Program-made: the position numbers and the translations under genes
Source: Favolaschia claudopus
Taxonomy: Eukaryota > Basidiomycota > Agaricomycetes > Agaricales > Mycenaceae
Assembly (NCBI GenBank): GCA_037176885.1
Contig: JAWWNJ010000043.1
Location: forward strand, 620,001 to 684,000
Length of the DNA: 64,000 nt
Direction: 5' to 3'
Shown: one piece after another, positions 25,725 through 37,520 of the stretch
Position numbering within the stretch: the first letter of the stretch is position 1
Layout of the letters: each line of letters begins with the position of its first letter
The notes under the pieces: model-generated
What the model saw: the letters and a program-made list of their open reading frames with translations, nothing else
Database searches by the model: none
What the model was told of the DNA's origin: nothing

Positions 25725-25770
25725 AGCACCATCTCAAAATGGACGACTCCGTTTTACCCAACTCCAACTC

Positions 25771-27055
25771 ATGTTCTTCGCCGCCGACTCTCCCGTCGCC
25801 TCTTCTTCTGCGTCGTCGTCACGGTCCTCGTTGAGCATGCACCCCGCGTCATTGGTCGACTCCGCTTGCCACTCATCCGCGCTCCTTGAGCTCGTCGATA
25901 TCAAGCTCGACACCCGCGTCATCGGTGCGTCTCTTTCTCTTTCTTCTTTCATCCATTCCTAATAATTCGAAAAATAAAACAGACTACACCATCGAAATCG
26001 TAGCCGAGACCGTCGACTTCGCCATGGCCACCACCCCGCCCTCTCCCTCCACTTCGCGTTCGGGGCCACCCCCCCACATCGCCTCCCTCCTCCCCTCCTT
26101 CCGCCCCTTCCTCACCACCGTCCTCACCCGCGCCGAAGTCACCCTCCCCACCCTCCTCGTCGCCCTCGTCTACACCGCCCGCGCCCGCCCGCACCTCGCC
26201 ATCGCCCTCCCCTCCTACGCCCTCGAGCGCGTCTTCCTCGGCGCCCTCATCTGCGCCTCCAAGTACACCAACGACTCCACTTTGAAGAACGTGCATTGGG
26301 CGCTGTGCACGGGCGTTTTTGGGAAGCGCGATATTGGGAGGATTGAGCGGGAGTTTTTGGCGGTGTTGGATTGGGAGCTTGGGGTGAGGGAGGAGGATGT
26401 TATGGCGCATCATGAGGCGTTGGTGGGTGGCGGTATGGAGGTGGTGGTTCCTTCGTTGGTGGAGGCACCCGAACAACAACCCACTTCAGCATTCTCCACC
26501 CCCTCCTCCGAGTCTCCCTCCTCCTCCTCTTCCTCCTCAGCGTCAACCCTCTCCTCCCCGCGCACCCCACCCTCCGCCGCATCCTCCTCCTCCTCAGGGT
26601 ACTACCCCGCAAAGACCACCGACTCGTACTTCCCCGCCCCCGGACCCTCCCCTCCCTCGCCCACACCTCCCTCGCGCAAACACGTGCGCCCCACCCGCCC
26701 CCACCGCTCCCACTCGCACTCCCTCATCCTCTCCGGCGTCGTCGATCTGGACTCCTCCGATGACGTAGACGCAGACGCGATGGACGTCGACCCACCATTC
26801 CACTCCTCCTTCCCCCCCACCTCCCTCACGTACCAGCTCCGCCGCGAGGCCGAGTCGTGGTATCGTAGTCGCGTGAAGGCGAGGCCGGCGTACGAGTCGC
26901 GCCCGTATTCGCGCGAGTATTCTTACGATTCCCATGCGCGTGGCGACTCGAAGTACGATGGCCACGAGCGCCCGCAAGCAAGGCCTTTTGGCGCCCGCCC
27001 CCGCGCGCGGTACGCGTGTGCGTATCCGACGAGGGGGGTTAGGGTGGCTGCTTGA
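25771..27055 (+). CDS. Pho80/Pcl-type cyclin (copy 1)
   Basis: Two exons (25771-25924, 25983-27055) give 408 aa. The cyclin box spans about residues 28-180. It starts with HPASLVDSACHSSALLELVD and contains the family hallmark around TNDSTLKNVHWALCTGVFGK followed by DIGRIEREFLAVLDWELGV. Pcl cyclins bind a Pho85-like kinase and direct it to substrates in phosphate, glycogen or polarity control; which one cannot be told here. The C-terminal half is low complexity: a long Ser run, Pro-rich blocks, an acidic VVDLDSSDDVDADAMDVD stretch and a Tyr/Arg-rich tail, probably disordered. A paralogue lies at 39662 with the single intron at the same codon phase. Codon choice flips from C-rich (26000-26280) to G-rich (26280-26460) and back. 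Confidence 0.9.
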
Positions 27056-27929
27056 GCGCGCGTCTGGAGGAAGGAAGAAGAAGAAGAATATGTGTACCAT
27101 CACAATGCTGCTGCTTTGAAGTCGCACTCAAATCAAAAGTGCCTACTATCCTGTTGTACACCACCCGCCGGTCACAAAACGAAAAGACCGCTCGTCTCGT
27201 CTTGCTTGCATCTTATTTTACTCATCTCACCAATCATGCATATCATTTCATTCAACTCGATGCATCTCACAACACTCACTACTTTATCTCTCGCATATTC
27301 ACTTGTTTTCTCGCAATCTTGCTCATCTTCGTCTTCTCCAAACGCATCTTACATTCCAGATATTCCAGTCATACATATACCTACTTTACAGTTACCTTAT
27401 TATCATCGCACATACCTTACAGCAATACAACAACAACCGCTCATTATTAGCATTTTATCGCAATATCGCACATCGTACGAGGACCAGCTACGTACGCGTA
27501 CAACCCATCTTGAAGGAGGGGAATCGAATCGAATTAAAAGATTTAAAATAAACGTGCAGTATTGATAAGGATGCGAATTCGAATGAATCAGACCAAGATC
27601 AGACATGAATGGACGAATGAATGATGGATTAGCCTTGGACTGGGGAACGATGATTGAGCTGCAGATGGATGGTGAATTCTGATGAATTAGCGTTGGTGAC
27701 TGTGATTGTGTAGTACCCAAGTAGTCGTGGAAGTAATAGGTAAGGGTAGGTATTAGACAGTTGTAGTGGTAGGGTAAGCATTCGTGAAGTAGAAGTGGTA
27801 GGGTACACATTCTTTGGTGATAGTCACCATTGGATAGATGGATACCGTAGAGGAGACGCAGATACCTGACTTGTCCATAGATCATGATGTATGTAGCAGG
27901 TAGGATAGTTGGAGGAGTGACACGCTGAA

Positions 27930-28370
27930 GGCAGGAGAAGGGAAGGGAAGAGAACGAGTGATCATTCAGAGTAATATGAACGAGCGAGTGAGTGATTAAC
28001 GGCTTCATTTGAAGCAAGTACATATGCGAATAGAGGTCGGAGGGCGTGTGGGTTGGATTGGATTGATGCATATGCTTGCTTGCGTCGTACGATATGGTAC
28101 CCGAACGTGTCGCTGTTGACAAGTATGTATATAGGCAAAGGAACGAGCGAGGATGGAGGATGTGGCACATAGAACGCAGGGGAAGGGAAGAGCGGGCGAG
28201 TGATTGATTGATTGGCAATGATTTGAAAATGAGTCCACAAGTAGTACATACAGATGCGAGTAGGGGTCGGAAGGCGTGTGGATTGGATTGAATCGGTACT
28301 GGACGATACGGTAACCGGACGTGTCGCTGTGAGCAGGCAAGCACGTATGGTAAGCAAGGAGAGTAAGTGT
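27930..28370. repeat. tandem duplication, units of about 200-245 bp
   Basis: Unit 1 (about 27930-28175) and unit 2 (about 28176-28370) share GGGAAGGGAAGAG, GAGTGATTGATT-like, AAGTACATA, GCGAATAGAGGTCGGAGGGC / GCGAGTAGGGGTCGGAAGGC, GTGTGGrTTGGATTG and CGTGTCGCTGT in the same order. They are diverged by substitutions and small indels. Confidence 0.75.
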
Positions 28371-29126
28371 AAGCAGAGGCGAGGGAGCGAGCGAGCAAGG
28401 CGGGCGGGGATGATCGATGGTCGATGATCGGTCGTGGTCTAGCACTGGCAGGGAGCGAAAGCGAAGTCGGGGGAGCGGTGTGTAGGTGGATGGACGGATG
28501 GCAAGAGTGTTTCACCCCGAAGGAGCGAGCGAGTAGGAAGTGGGAGTTGGGAGGACCGAACTCGAGCGAGCTACCATGTGCGATGCGAGCTGAGAGTAAG
28601 TGAGTAAGTACTTGTAGAAGGCTCGGGTACGGCGTGGAGTCGTGATATCATGCTGCACAGGGGAAGGAGTCGATAGGATTGACGACAAGACGGGAGGTGG
28701 AGGCAAGCCCCAGACACCGACATGAGATTTGAGTAGAAGGGTGATATACAATAACCATATACAGGGTGTGCGTTTGAGTTTGCCTGGGAGAGGCTGGGTG
28801 AATCAAGTGCAGAGATGACGGTCGACGGGGCGGACGCGGTAGTATCCACCCGAAACACAGAGAAAGAAGGAAATGGGGCGGTCCGAGTTGAGTTAGGTCG
28901 GATTGGTTTGGTGCGGGAGACCAGGAACGGAGATGGGGCGAGATAGATGAAGATGGGCATATGGAAGACATGGACGGGAGACGGGATGTCAAGACCAAGA
29001 CGAGCAGTCTAGGATGAAGGGAAGAGACGGAGATGAGACCGTTGCGTGAGTGGGAGACGGAGACGGATATGAGACCAATTGCCTGAGAGCAAGGGAGGGT
29101 AGACTGTGTGAGGGAGATGAGACGAG

Positions 29127-29650
29127 AGAAAGAAGAATGAGAACGAGAACGTAAAAGGAGGGAACGGGAGTCCAAGCTCGCCGGCGTGGGAGCGGATGTA
29201 GACGATAGATGAGACGAGACGAAGACCAAGAAGAGCTTGCTGAGCTGGAGTTCATGATCATGAGAAGAGGCGAGGATATCGATGCCAGGACAACGAGACG
29301 AGACGAGAGAAGAGAAGATCAAGGCGAGGAGAAGCTGCCATGGAAGGACGAGGTAGAGTTTGCGAGTTAGACGAGAGAAGGCAATTGGCGAGAAGGGGTG
29401 AGAAAGGAAGATGAGAACGTAAAAGGAGTCCAAGCTCGCCCGTGTGGGTGCGAATGATTGTAGACGATAGACGAGATGCAGACGTAGACGTAGACCGAGA
29501 CCAAGATAGCTGTGAGATTTGCGGAGCTTGACTTGATGGGATTGAGAAGACTGGGAGACGGGACGACAAGGAGACGAGAAGAAGCTTTCGTAGCAGGACG
29601 GTGACGAGGAAGTAAGGTAAAGCTTGCGAGTTCGCTGGATAGAGAGACGA
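29127..29650. repeat. tandem duplication, unit of about 262 bp, purine-rich
   Basis: GAACGTAAAAGGAG and GTCCAAGCTCGCC, then TGTAGACGATAGA, AGACCAAGA, GACGAGGwAG and TTTGCGAGTT or CTTGCGAGTT recur in the same order starting near 29145 and near 29407. Both units are dominated by GAGACGAGA-type polypurine sequence. Confidence 0.75.
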
Positions 29651-30342
29651 GATGGGGATTTGGGAAGGGATCGATGGTAAGCGAGAAGAGACATTGGCCA
29701 TTGGGGGCGACACGAGGCTGGAAGATGAGGTGAGAGGGACGAGACGAGAGAAGACCACTGGGGAGACGAAAGAGACGACTCGGAGGCATACTTCGAGTCT
29801 TCGACTACCAATGACCTTGACCCTATCCCAGAAGCAAGCGAAGAGCGAAGACAAGCAAGAAGTAGACCAGAGAAAGGATATCGAGTAGAGCCGCTGCGAG
29901 ACCAGACGAAGACAAAACGGTTAACGCCACTAGTAGCGACATTTGAGCGAAATTTGCCTGGTATTCGCTGCGCAGATAGTCACGCTGGGCTCAAGCGAGA
30001 ATCCTGAAGCACGGCGAGACTTCATACGATGCTTGAAGAGGAGAGGCGACTCAGAGGCGGATTGGGAGTCGAGTCAAGAAGATGAAGCAGCACAAGGTCG
30101 GCGACAGCCGGAAAAGGAAGTTCGTGGCGGTGCTCGCGCCAACTTGTCTCCTCCCCATTTTGTGCTCGCCAGTGAACTGTCCATGGCGAATATTGACTGC
30201 TTCCAGTGGCTTCTTGATTCGCTGTGTCTTTGGCATTTGCGCGTTTCTGAGCCTCGGATCCAGGATAGCTGGGAGAAATTTTTGAGTTTACATTCTTCGT
30301 CGGCCAAGTCACTGACTCACAAATGGGGTGACCACTGACCAA

Positions 30343-33300
30343 ACGCTCTTCAACGCGACATTTGTTCTTGGGGAGGATCTATTTTCCGATATACTTATTT
30401 CTGTATCAGGCGTATGACACTGGCGGCATCGATGGCCAAAATTAATCCAGAATTCAAAAGGTTCTCAATGAGCTAGCAAGCGAAGTGTTGGTCGCGGATA
30501 CTGACTGCTGTCGATTCCCGAGCCCTCGATCCCGACTGGCCTAAGTGAATTTTCAAATTTCCGTCCTGATGCCCTTTCTAAATTGGTACCAAACACTCTT
30601 CATTGCTGTAGGGATCTATTTTCCAATATACTCATCTATTTTTGCCTCAGAGATCTTCGTTCCCGGCGGGATCGATACTCAAAACGAACCCACAAGTCAG
30701 AATCGACGGCGGCTTGCCGTATAGCTTCGAGTTCGTGCCTCGAATGTCTTACCATCTTTGACTCACTTAAGAATTAGCATCGGTGGCAAGGCAATCGTCA
30801 AACACTAGCGGCGGCGTTCCGAATAATCGTGCTCGCAGTTCTGCGCGCTCGATGTGATTATTGATAAGGCTCCCAGTATCGGCGTACTTGGATCGACGAT
30901 TTCAATATATTGAAGGGCGCGACAAGTCCTCAGCTCGCTATAGTACGGGGTCGTCGGTCAGTCCGATTTTATTTCGGAATTTACCTCGGTGCGGAAGAGG
31001 TGGTTCAGGTTCAATTCGGTTCGCAGCTGGTTCTTGCTTCCGTTTTCATCAATCGACGAAGCAATTTGCTATTGAATATGTTTATGCGTGTAGAAAGTGG
31101 CTGTTCTGTTCACAAATTGTCCTCACTCGTGATCATCGACGCTATTTTGAGCCAAGAGAGAATTCCCTGCAGAAAATTGCGAATGGACCAAGTTTCTCTC
31201 CATTCCGCTTCACTCCGTCGAATATCAACGTCGACGCAGGATAAGGCAGGATAATGTGATTCACGAGTTTTCCTTTGATTCCAGAAACATTCAATGTAAG
31301 ATCTCTCCTGGGGACTCCACTATACACAGGAGCTCCTTTCGCCTCTCCATTGTTCTCCAACGAGCACAAGTTAAGTCATACCTGACCTCATCCTGGCACC
31401 CTACCCATGTCCCCGATCAGGAGCGCGATGTACCGCGCACTGGCATATTTCCCCTCTTTGTGTCCCGCACCAGCTCCACCAACACCACAGTCAAAAAGAA
31501 ATTCGAATTTTCCAATTCCAACAGACCTACCTTGTGAGTATATTCTTGCGGGAGATAACCCTACCCTGACGGAATCTGCGCCACTAGAATAAATCCATCT
31601 GAATAGAATTTTCGGACATCTTCTGAGTCTTCCAGTCTGACGGCTGCGGCCGTATGAACTACATTGCCTGAAGGGAATGACGTGTTTGTGGATCCCAGTA
31701 TCGACACCCTATTCCGCCACGATCACAGTGAGCGGAGGCTCAGCGTGTGTTTGAGACCCCTCGATCGTCGATTCGAACTGGTTTGACAGGTTGTGGGCCT
31801 GCGGAACGAAAGATAGGTCGCAACCAGTGAGATAGCTGAGCGGTAATTTGGCTCACAATTTGAGTCCATTGTTCACGCCAATAATGACCTCGAATTCGAT
31901 ACAGTCAAATGCTCAAGAAATGACAGTGGAGTGGGGTTTTTTCGCGAAAAAAAGTAAGGCGACTTCTTATTCTCTCTCTGGCATGATGAAAGACAAGGTG
32001 TTACTCCCTCCACTCAAAATCGGCAAATTGGAAGGCGATGCCCCAGCACGTGATCGCGTTCCGACAACGCCGGCGTCCGAAAGAGGAAGTTTGGGGCTGT
32101 GTTGGTTCGTCTGCTTCCTCCCACCAGGTGCCTTGCCCTCGCTACGCCCTCATCGGGATCTCAACCACTCAGCGGCTCTCGGCTCTTTTCTAATCGATCA
32201 TTGGCTTTGTAAATTGTCGCAATTCTCTGAAGTCCGGCGGCGGCTGCCCAACAGACGTGATATCAAATCAATCGCGTTCGGAGCACGTTCCCTCCGACGC
32301 GCAGAAGCGTGCGGACTTGCGGAGCGCGGGTCCGTTAATTCACAGCTTTGGATGAGCGTACCGAGACTTTGATCACCGACCAAAGTGGGGAGTCGAGCTG
32401 ATTTCAAGTTCCGATGGAGCCTTTCGCCCACTGGAACTGGGCTGACGGACCCGGTTCGTTTGAAGATAAGGGAAGCGGGAAATGCTGTGTACCTGGGGGA
32501 ACTCTCGAGGATTGAGTCTTCGGAGGACTCACTTCTTCATTTCAACTCGATTTGAAGGTCGTATATAAGATATGTCAAGTACGTCAAGGCCACTATTGAT
32601 TCCACAACTGAACCCTCCACGGAACCAGATTGAAATACGTCCTGGAGCTGGCAAGTTGACCCAGTCCATATACTCCACATCCTCAGATTGACAACGGACT
32701 TGACTTCAGGTCTCAGTTCAATCTCCCTTGACTACATTTCTTGCGCCTTGGTTCAACTTTCGCTCGTCACTCGTTCCATCCTCGGGCCAGTATCACCGTC
32801 CCCTAATCTCCTATTATTTTGCGAGTGTAAGTCCCGAGTGCGTTGATTCTCCACTGCACAACCCCAAGTAAGGAAATTTTGTCGTTGGCGTTTCGAAAAA
32901 CTCGTTACTCCACAGACCTAATGTTTCAAGCCGTCGTCAGGAAATGCAAACGCTATACAATGGGGCTCCTTGGGGGCTCCACGGAATTCGCTGGCTCGTG
33001 ACTAACCAGATTTATACAGCAATTCGGATTTCTCATCGAAACAACAACCGAGTGGCTTGCCGCTTGCTTGCTTCGGTCCGTGGGGTAGGCTTTCCATTTC
33101 TATCGAGATTCTTGGTCTTAATAACCTTAATTTTGCGTCAGTGGCTCTTCCTTGGCCCGCTTGCTCAGGCTCAACGACCCTTCATGAGCTTTCCCGGATG
33201 CAGTTCCATTCGTTCCGACCGGTGTTCATTGTCTTCGGTTCACATTCTTTCGATCGATTTACAGTCTCTCTGCTCAACTCGGGAATTACAAGGTTATGTT

Positions 33301-35578
33301 GAACCGCCGTTCAAAAATTGGAGAAGAAAGGCTGTTGACTGACTTTGAGTTACCGGTCGCAGTTCGAAGCCGACGCCGACATGCGGTAGGAATCATTTCA
33401 AAGACACCGGTTGGCGCACATGCTCAGGCTTTCACAGTGAAGATATCGCGATTTGAAAACCGTGTCTACTCAGTCCAAGCGCTCACTCAACCCGTCGGCC
33501 AGGCGGAGCGGGGCCGGCCTTGTTCGTAACTTTCGCCATTCCGCGATGATAAATATTGGGATAACTCACTCGGTACTCCCGTGGTATCAGGCTCCATCAA
33601 CTATTCGTTGATCTGTCGCGGTTTACTGTTCTACCTTTGGTCAAGAACATGAACTGCTCGGCCCACATCGATTTCTATGTGATACACGAGCGGGCCGCTA
33701 ATCTTGCCTGACAAACGTGCATAGAACGTCCTACTCGTCTTCACAGCAGCTTCTGGACTAGCTCGACGCTCCCGACTATCTTTCGGGATCCGATCTGAAA
33801 GCGTGTTGTGCAGCAAGTTTGCCGCAAGCCGAAGAATCAAGGAGTCCTGGTTCAAAATCCGGACAGCGAATTGTCGCATTGTATCCTGATGAGTGTGAGT
33901 CTGAGCCTTCGAATTGCGGCTGGAGTGCTCCATATTAGCGACAATCGTGAAGTTTTGAGATTAGCGAACTAGCGCCGAACCCTGGTCCTTGATGACGGTC
34001 ACATTCCCTGTCTGTTGCCCTGGATCCGGCTCCACATTTATTATTCTCGGTGCGCGAAACATTCTGAGCTATAGTGATGTTTTTCAGGGGATTCCTTCTT
34101 CAACACATTCAAATTGATTTGGTGCGTATGTCTTCACAGTCTCTGATTTATTAGCGCTATGACGCAGTTGAAACGCTAGGACTATGTTAGACTGTTTGAC
34201 TTTGACTTGGTTCGCCTCTCGAAACAACCGCGGGTATGTATTAACCCCAAGTCAGCAATCGCCCAAAATTCCACAGAAAAGAAAATTTGAAAAGAAAATG
34301 TTACAAATCAGACACGAAATCGATATTGCCAAGAACGTTGACGCCAGCTTTCTTCTATCTGTTGAGCTATCAGGCGAAGGGAAAGAAGGACTGAACCTGA
34401 AGGGAAACTGATATCCGTGCCTCTGCCATCTGCTGTCTTACCCTGTCTTTTGCTGTCCCTGGACCAGTGTGGCGGAACGTTTCGAATCGTCGAGCTTGTG
34501 CCCATGAACCTACTCAAGCAATGGCAGGGCTGAATCTCAAGCACGGCTCGTGAATCTCTATCCTACCTTCATCTCTCGAACCTGAACCATAAGTTTCAGG
34601 CACAACTTTCAACGGATCAAAACGAAGATCCCTAGATCCCGCCTGTCATTTTAGTGGCTATGCTGCTTCTTTTCCTTCTCCTCGATGGTCCGGCCCGGCG
34701 AGTCGCGACCCTTGCACTTAAACTTGCGCGAACCCAATGTAGGCCTGGCGAAACCAGGTGTCAAGTAAGTCTTCACTGAATTACTCTGCAACCGTTTATC
34801 CAAATTGTGCTATTTAAGCAACAGTTCACGCGCGCTGAACAGCCTAAGGGCATGTCGTTCGAGTTCAACATTCGATTCAAGTATTCCAGCCACAGGTGTT
34901 GACTAACAAAGAATGCTTTCTGACGGAGACTCAGTATTTCATGGGGCAGTGAATTGGCGCGTCTTGTTCATCCTCCATGAACTTCAAAGCTTCCGCTTGA
35001 TTCTACGTTAAATTTCTCAGCGGATGTAATGTTTGTGAGCATAATGCGCGAAGTATGCATAGGTAATGGAGTCTCCGCACATCTGCTGAAGTCACAGACT
35101 GAGATAAACCGGCGGCCAGGGAGGGAAAAGGAAGAAAGGAGGAAACGCGCCTCCACGTGACCGCGACACGTACTTTGTTCCTGTTACTTATCAAGCTCCT
35201 TAGTTGTGCCAGTGTTCTCGCTGCATCAGTTCATCCTCTTAGCTACTAGTCTCGCCGCCGACTCTCGCGACTCAGACTCCCTGCCGAATTGATGAGAAGA
35301 TAGTCGTGCTCAAACATCTATGGAAATATAGTCTACACAACCGGTGAGTGGCATCTTTCGATGCATAAGTAACAGCTACTAAAATCTGACTTCGATATCA
35401 TTCCAGCAGATTCCAGCCTCGCTGCCTCAGCCTCCAAGTGCCAGAATCTAGGACCTCTACGGTTTGCGTCCCGCACGGCGTAAAGGCTACAATCGTTTCG
35501 ATTCGATCTTTTTTTGCCTGGCTCGGATAACTGGCAGCGAACGAACGCCACTCGAGAAGTCTTTTTGAGCTCTCCAAG
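30343..35578. other. 5.2 kb without a supportable gene
   Basis: Only short frames with no domains and no clear repeats. The last 250 bases before 35579 are the likely promoter and leader of the F-box gene. Several small C/T-rich patches are seen, but no RNA gene. Confidence 0.45.
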
Positions 35579-37114
35579 ATGGCACCCTTGCCGCCCTTCA
35601 CGTTTTCTGACGACCAACCGTTGCCTCCGGTATCCTTCGCACATCTGTTGCGTTCGAATACACCTCCTCAAGCTGCCGAGGCCTCCCTCATGAGTTCTTA
35701 TGTCGACGAACTGGAATCACACCTCGCATCCCTTGACAAGGCTATTTCTCCCCTCCTGCTCTATCGAGAAGAGCTTCAGCAAACCATCGAAGCTCACAAA
35801 GCGACCCTCTCTCCCATCCGCCGCCTACCGCCCGAAATCCTGGGCCTGATCTTCTGGGAGGTCGTTCGCGCTGCATACTTCTTCAAAGATATCTCAGAAG
35901 TTTTTCCTCCTATCACATTGCACGGTCCATGGTTATTGACTCGTGTGTGTCGGCGTTGGTACGAGGTGACTTTGGCGACCCCTTCGCTATGGTCGATGAT
36001 TTTTCTGGATCTGGATCGCGTTGGAGACAAAGGTGCCGTGCCATTGCTCGAGCTTCAGGTGATGCGGTCCCAATATGTCCCGTTAACCTGGAAGATCTTC
36101 CGCGAGGACGAAACAAAAGTGTCTCATCCGGCTCTTGACGTCGCTTTGTCCTCGGCCTCGCGGTGGAGGATAGCGGACATATACGTGACTTCTCATGTCA
36201 TCCGACAAATGGCTGGCCTGCAAGGTGGCTTCCCCCACCTGAAAATCCTGAGCTATCACGGGAATCTTGATCTTGAAGATGTCGCTATAGAACAAGCTTG
36301 TCAGGACCTGTTTTCTGCAACTCCGCAGCTGAGAAGTCTTCAAGCTATAGCCTGGAGCCCTGATAGTTATGTCCATCCTCGCTTTACGCTCCCATGGCAC
36401 CAGCTCACGCGTTTGGTTTTGATATCGGAGTTCAATACTGAAACCTTGACCGTGCTCGGGGAGTTATCGAGTATCATCGAGTGCAAGCTAGGCTGCGCAC
36501 ATACTCTTCCTCTTTCCCGAGATCGTGACACTATCCGTCTCCTTCATCTACGCTCCTTGACTCTATATGTCGAGGAAACCGATGACGAAACCGAGACGGC
36601 GCCGATATACACAAAACAAAGCTCCGTGCTTGATTTCCTGGAGACGCCCTGCCTCGAAAGCCTCACCATTCACTCAACGGCTGATGAAGAGGTGATTCTC
36701 GACTTCATCGCCCGCTCCAGATGTATCGACACTCTTCGTTCCTTCCGCTTCCTTGCCAACTCTATCAATCATGACCTCGTCTTGCAGCTTGTGCAGAACC
36801 TGCCCCATCTCACCTTTCTTGATATTGGAGATTTTGCAGGGACTCTGGAAGCCGACGACGACGACAACGATGATGGTGAATCCACGATACCCGCCTTTGT
36901 CCAGACCCTCTCGAATCAATGGTCGAAGGTCGGGCAGGAGCATGCTGGTAACCCCCGTTCCCTGCATGTGCGTATCGCGGATTCGCAGATAGATGCACAA
37001 TTTGCGCGCGAGATCGCTCATGTGCTTGAGCCACTCCGTGCAAAGTCGTTGCTCGTTGATGTCTTGTGGTGGCTCTCATCCCCCAGCATTGTGATTTCGG
37101 ATTTCGAATATTAA
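35579..37114 (+). CDS. F-box protein, intact (tandem copy 1)
   Basis: A single exon of 511 aa. A coiled-coil-like N-terminus (residues 40-72, YVDELESHLASLDKAISPLL) leads directly into an F-box at about 78-125 (SPIRRLPPEILGLIFWEVV, then WLLTRVCRRWYEVTLATPSL). This is the arrangement typical of the large Agaricomycete F-box family. The rest (130-511) is made of irregular leucine-rich segments that would form the substrate-binding part. Such proteins link Skp1-cullin ubiquitin ligases to targets; the target is unknown. The protein ends in SPSIVISDFEY, a tail shared with the next copy (SIITEHFEY). An acidic run (EADDDDNDDGE) sits near residue 425. A diverged duplicate follows 406 bases downstream in the same orientation. 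Confidence 0.9.
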   Translation: MAPLPPFTFSDDQPLPPVSFAHLLRSNTPPQAAEASLMSSYVDELESHLASLDKAISPLLLYREELQQTIEAHKATLSPIRRLPPEILGLIFWEVVRAAYFFKDISEVFPPITLHGPWLLTRVCRRWYEVTLATPSLWSMIFLDLDRVGDKGAVPLLELQVMRSQYVPLTWKIFREDETKVSHPALDVALSSASRWRIADIYVTSHVIRQMAGLQGGFPHLKILSYHGNLDLEDVAIEQACQDLFSATPQLRSLQAIAWSPDSYVHPRFTLPWHQLTRLVLISEFNTETLTVLGELSSIIECKLGCAHTLPLSRDRDTIRLLHLRSLTLYVEETDDETETAPIYTKQSSVLDFLETPCLESLTIHSTADEEVILDFIARSRCIDTLRSFRFLANSINHDLVLQLVQNLPHLTFLDIGDFAGTLEADDDDNDDGESTIPAFVQTLSNQWSKVGQEHAGNPRSLHVRIADSQIDAQFAREIAHVLEPLRAKSLLVDVLWWLSSPSIVISDFEY

Positions 37115-37520
37115 GCCAAGGTCTGGCCTTTCTCGCTCACCTTTGTCGAATACAATATCGTAACGCTCGAGTATTGCTTTCTTGTCACTGGTATTCATCG
37201 CTTTGTATCGAATACTGCGTACTGCGTTCAGAACTTCTTGAATAGACTGTTTGTCTACTTCCTCCGTTAGCCTTCCGAGCAATAAAGAAGGAAATAAGAG
37301 AAAAGAATGCAGAATGGTTTTCAGTGTGACCAGCGTGACGCATCCCAAGCCTCTTGTCCTCGACCACCACACGCATCGCGTCCCATTCCCTCGCTACCCC
37401 AGTGCACACAACGCGTACCCTGAACCCAGACTCTTCTCATATATCCCTCGGACATATACCGCCTTGTCTGGTTTGGCGGATCAGTGGACAAAATTGAATC
37501 TTGCCGAAGCACCCTGCTAC
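37115..37520. other. spacer between tandem F-box copies
   Basis: This is the 3' end of copy 1 and the promoter of copy 2. An in-frame ATG-initiated extension of copy 2 reaches back to 37251 but resembles nothing in copy 1, so 37521 is the better start. Confidence 0.5.

Larger units (their letters stand above)
14468..25770. other. 11 kb gene desert
   Basis: This interval has only short open frames in all six frames, without recognisable domains, TM segments or reverse-transcriptase or transposase motifs. It contains a hexanucleotide-like microsatellite (23365-23404), a diverged direct repeat (24196-24290 and 24480-24612) and a purine-rich tract (23990-25100). It looks like old, heavily decayed transposon-derived or otherwise unconstrained sequence. 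A small secreted or strongly intron-split gene could be missed by eye. Confidence 0.5.
27056..30342. other. repeat-rich, strand-asymmetric spacer
   Basis: This spacer is downstream of the first cyclin. From about 27560 the plus strand becomes G/A-rich, strongly so at 28980-29900 (GAGACGAGA-type sequence). Two sets of tandem duplications are present and are listed separately. Long minus-strand open frames (up to 387 codons) arise because polypurine sequence lacks stops on the other strand; they have no domain and vary with the repeats. Confidence 0.6.

Noticed and set aside
14468..25770. retrotransposon in the gene desert
   Set aside because: No reverse transcriptase, integrase or transposase motifs and no long terminal repeats could be seen by eye.
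25949..27127. long frames antisense to cyclin 1
   Set aside because: Shadow of GC-rich third positions; Gly/Glu/Arg low complexity.
27403..28515. 370-codon minus-strand open frame
   Set aside because: It spans the tandem 200-245 bp duplication and reads the same repeat in different frames, so there is no conserved protein.
28648..29811. 387-codon minus-strand open frame
   Set aside because: It lies in purine-rich tand duplications, has Ser/Leu/Arg-biased low-complexity translation, no domain and no introns; the opposite strand simply lacks stop trinucleotides.
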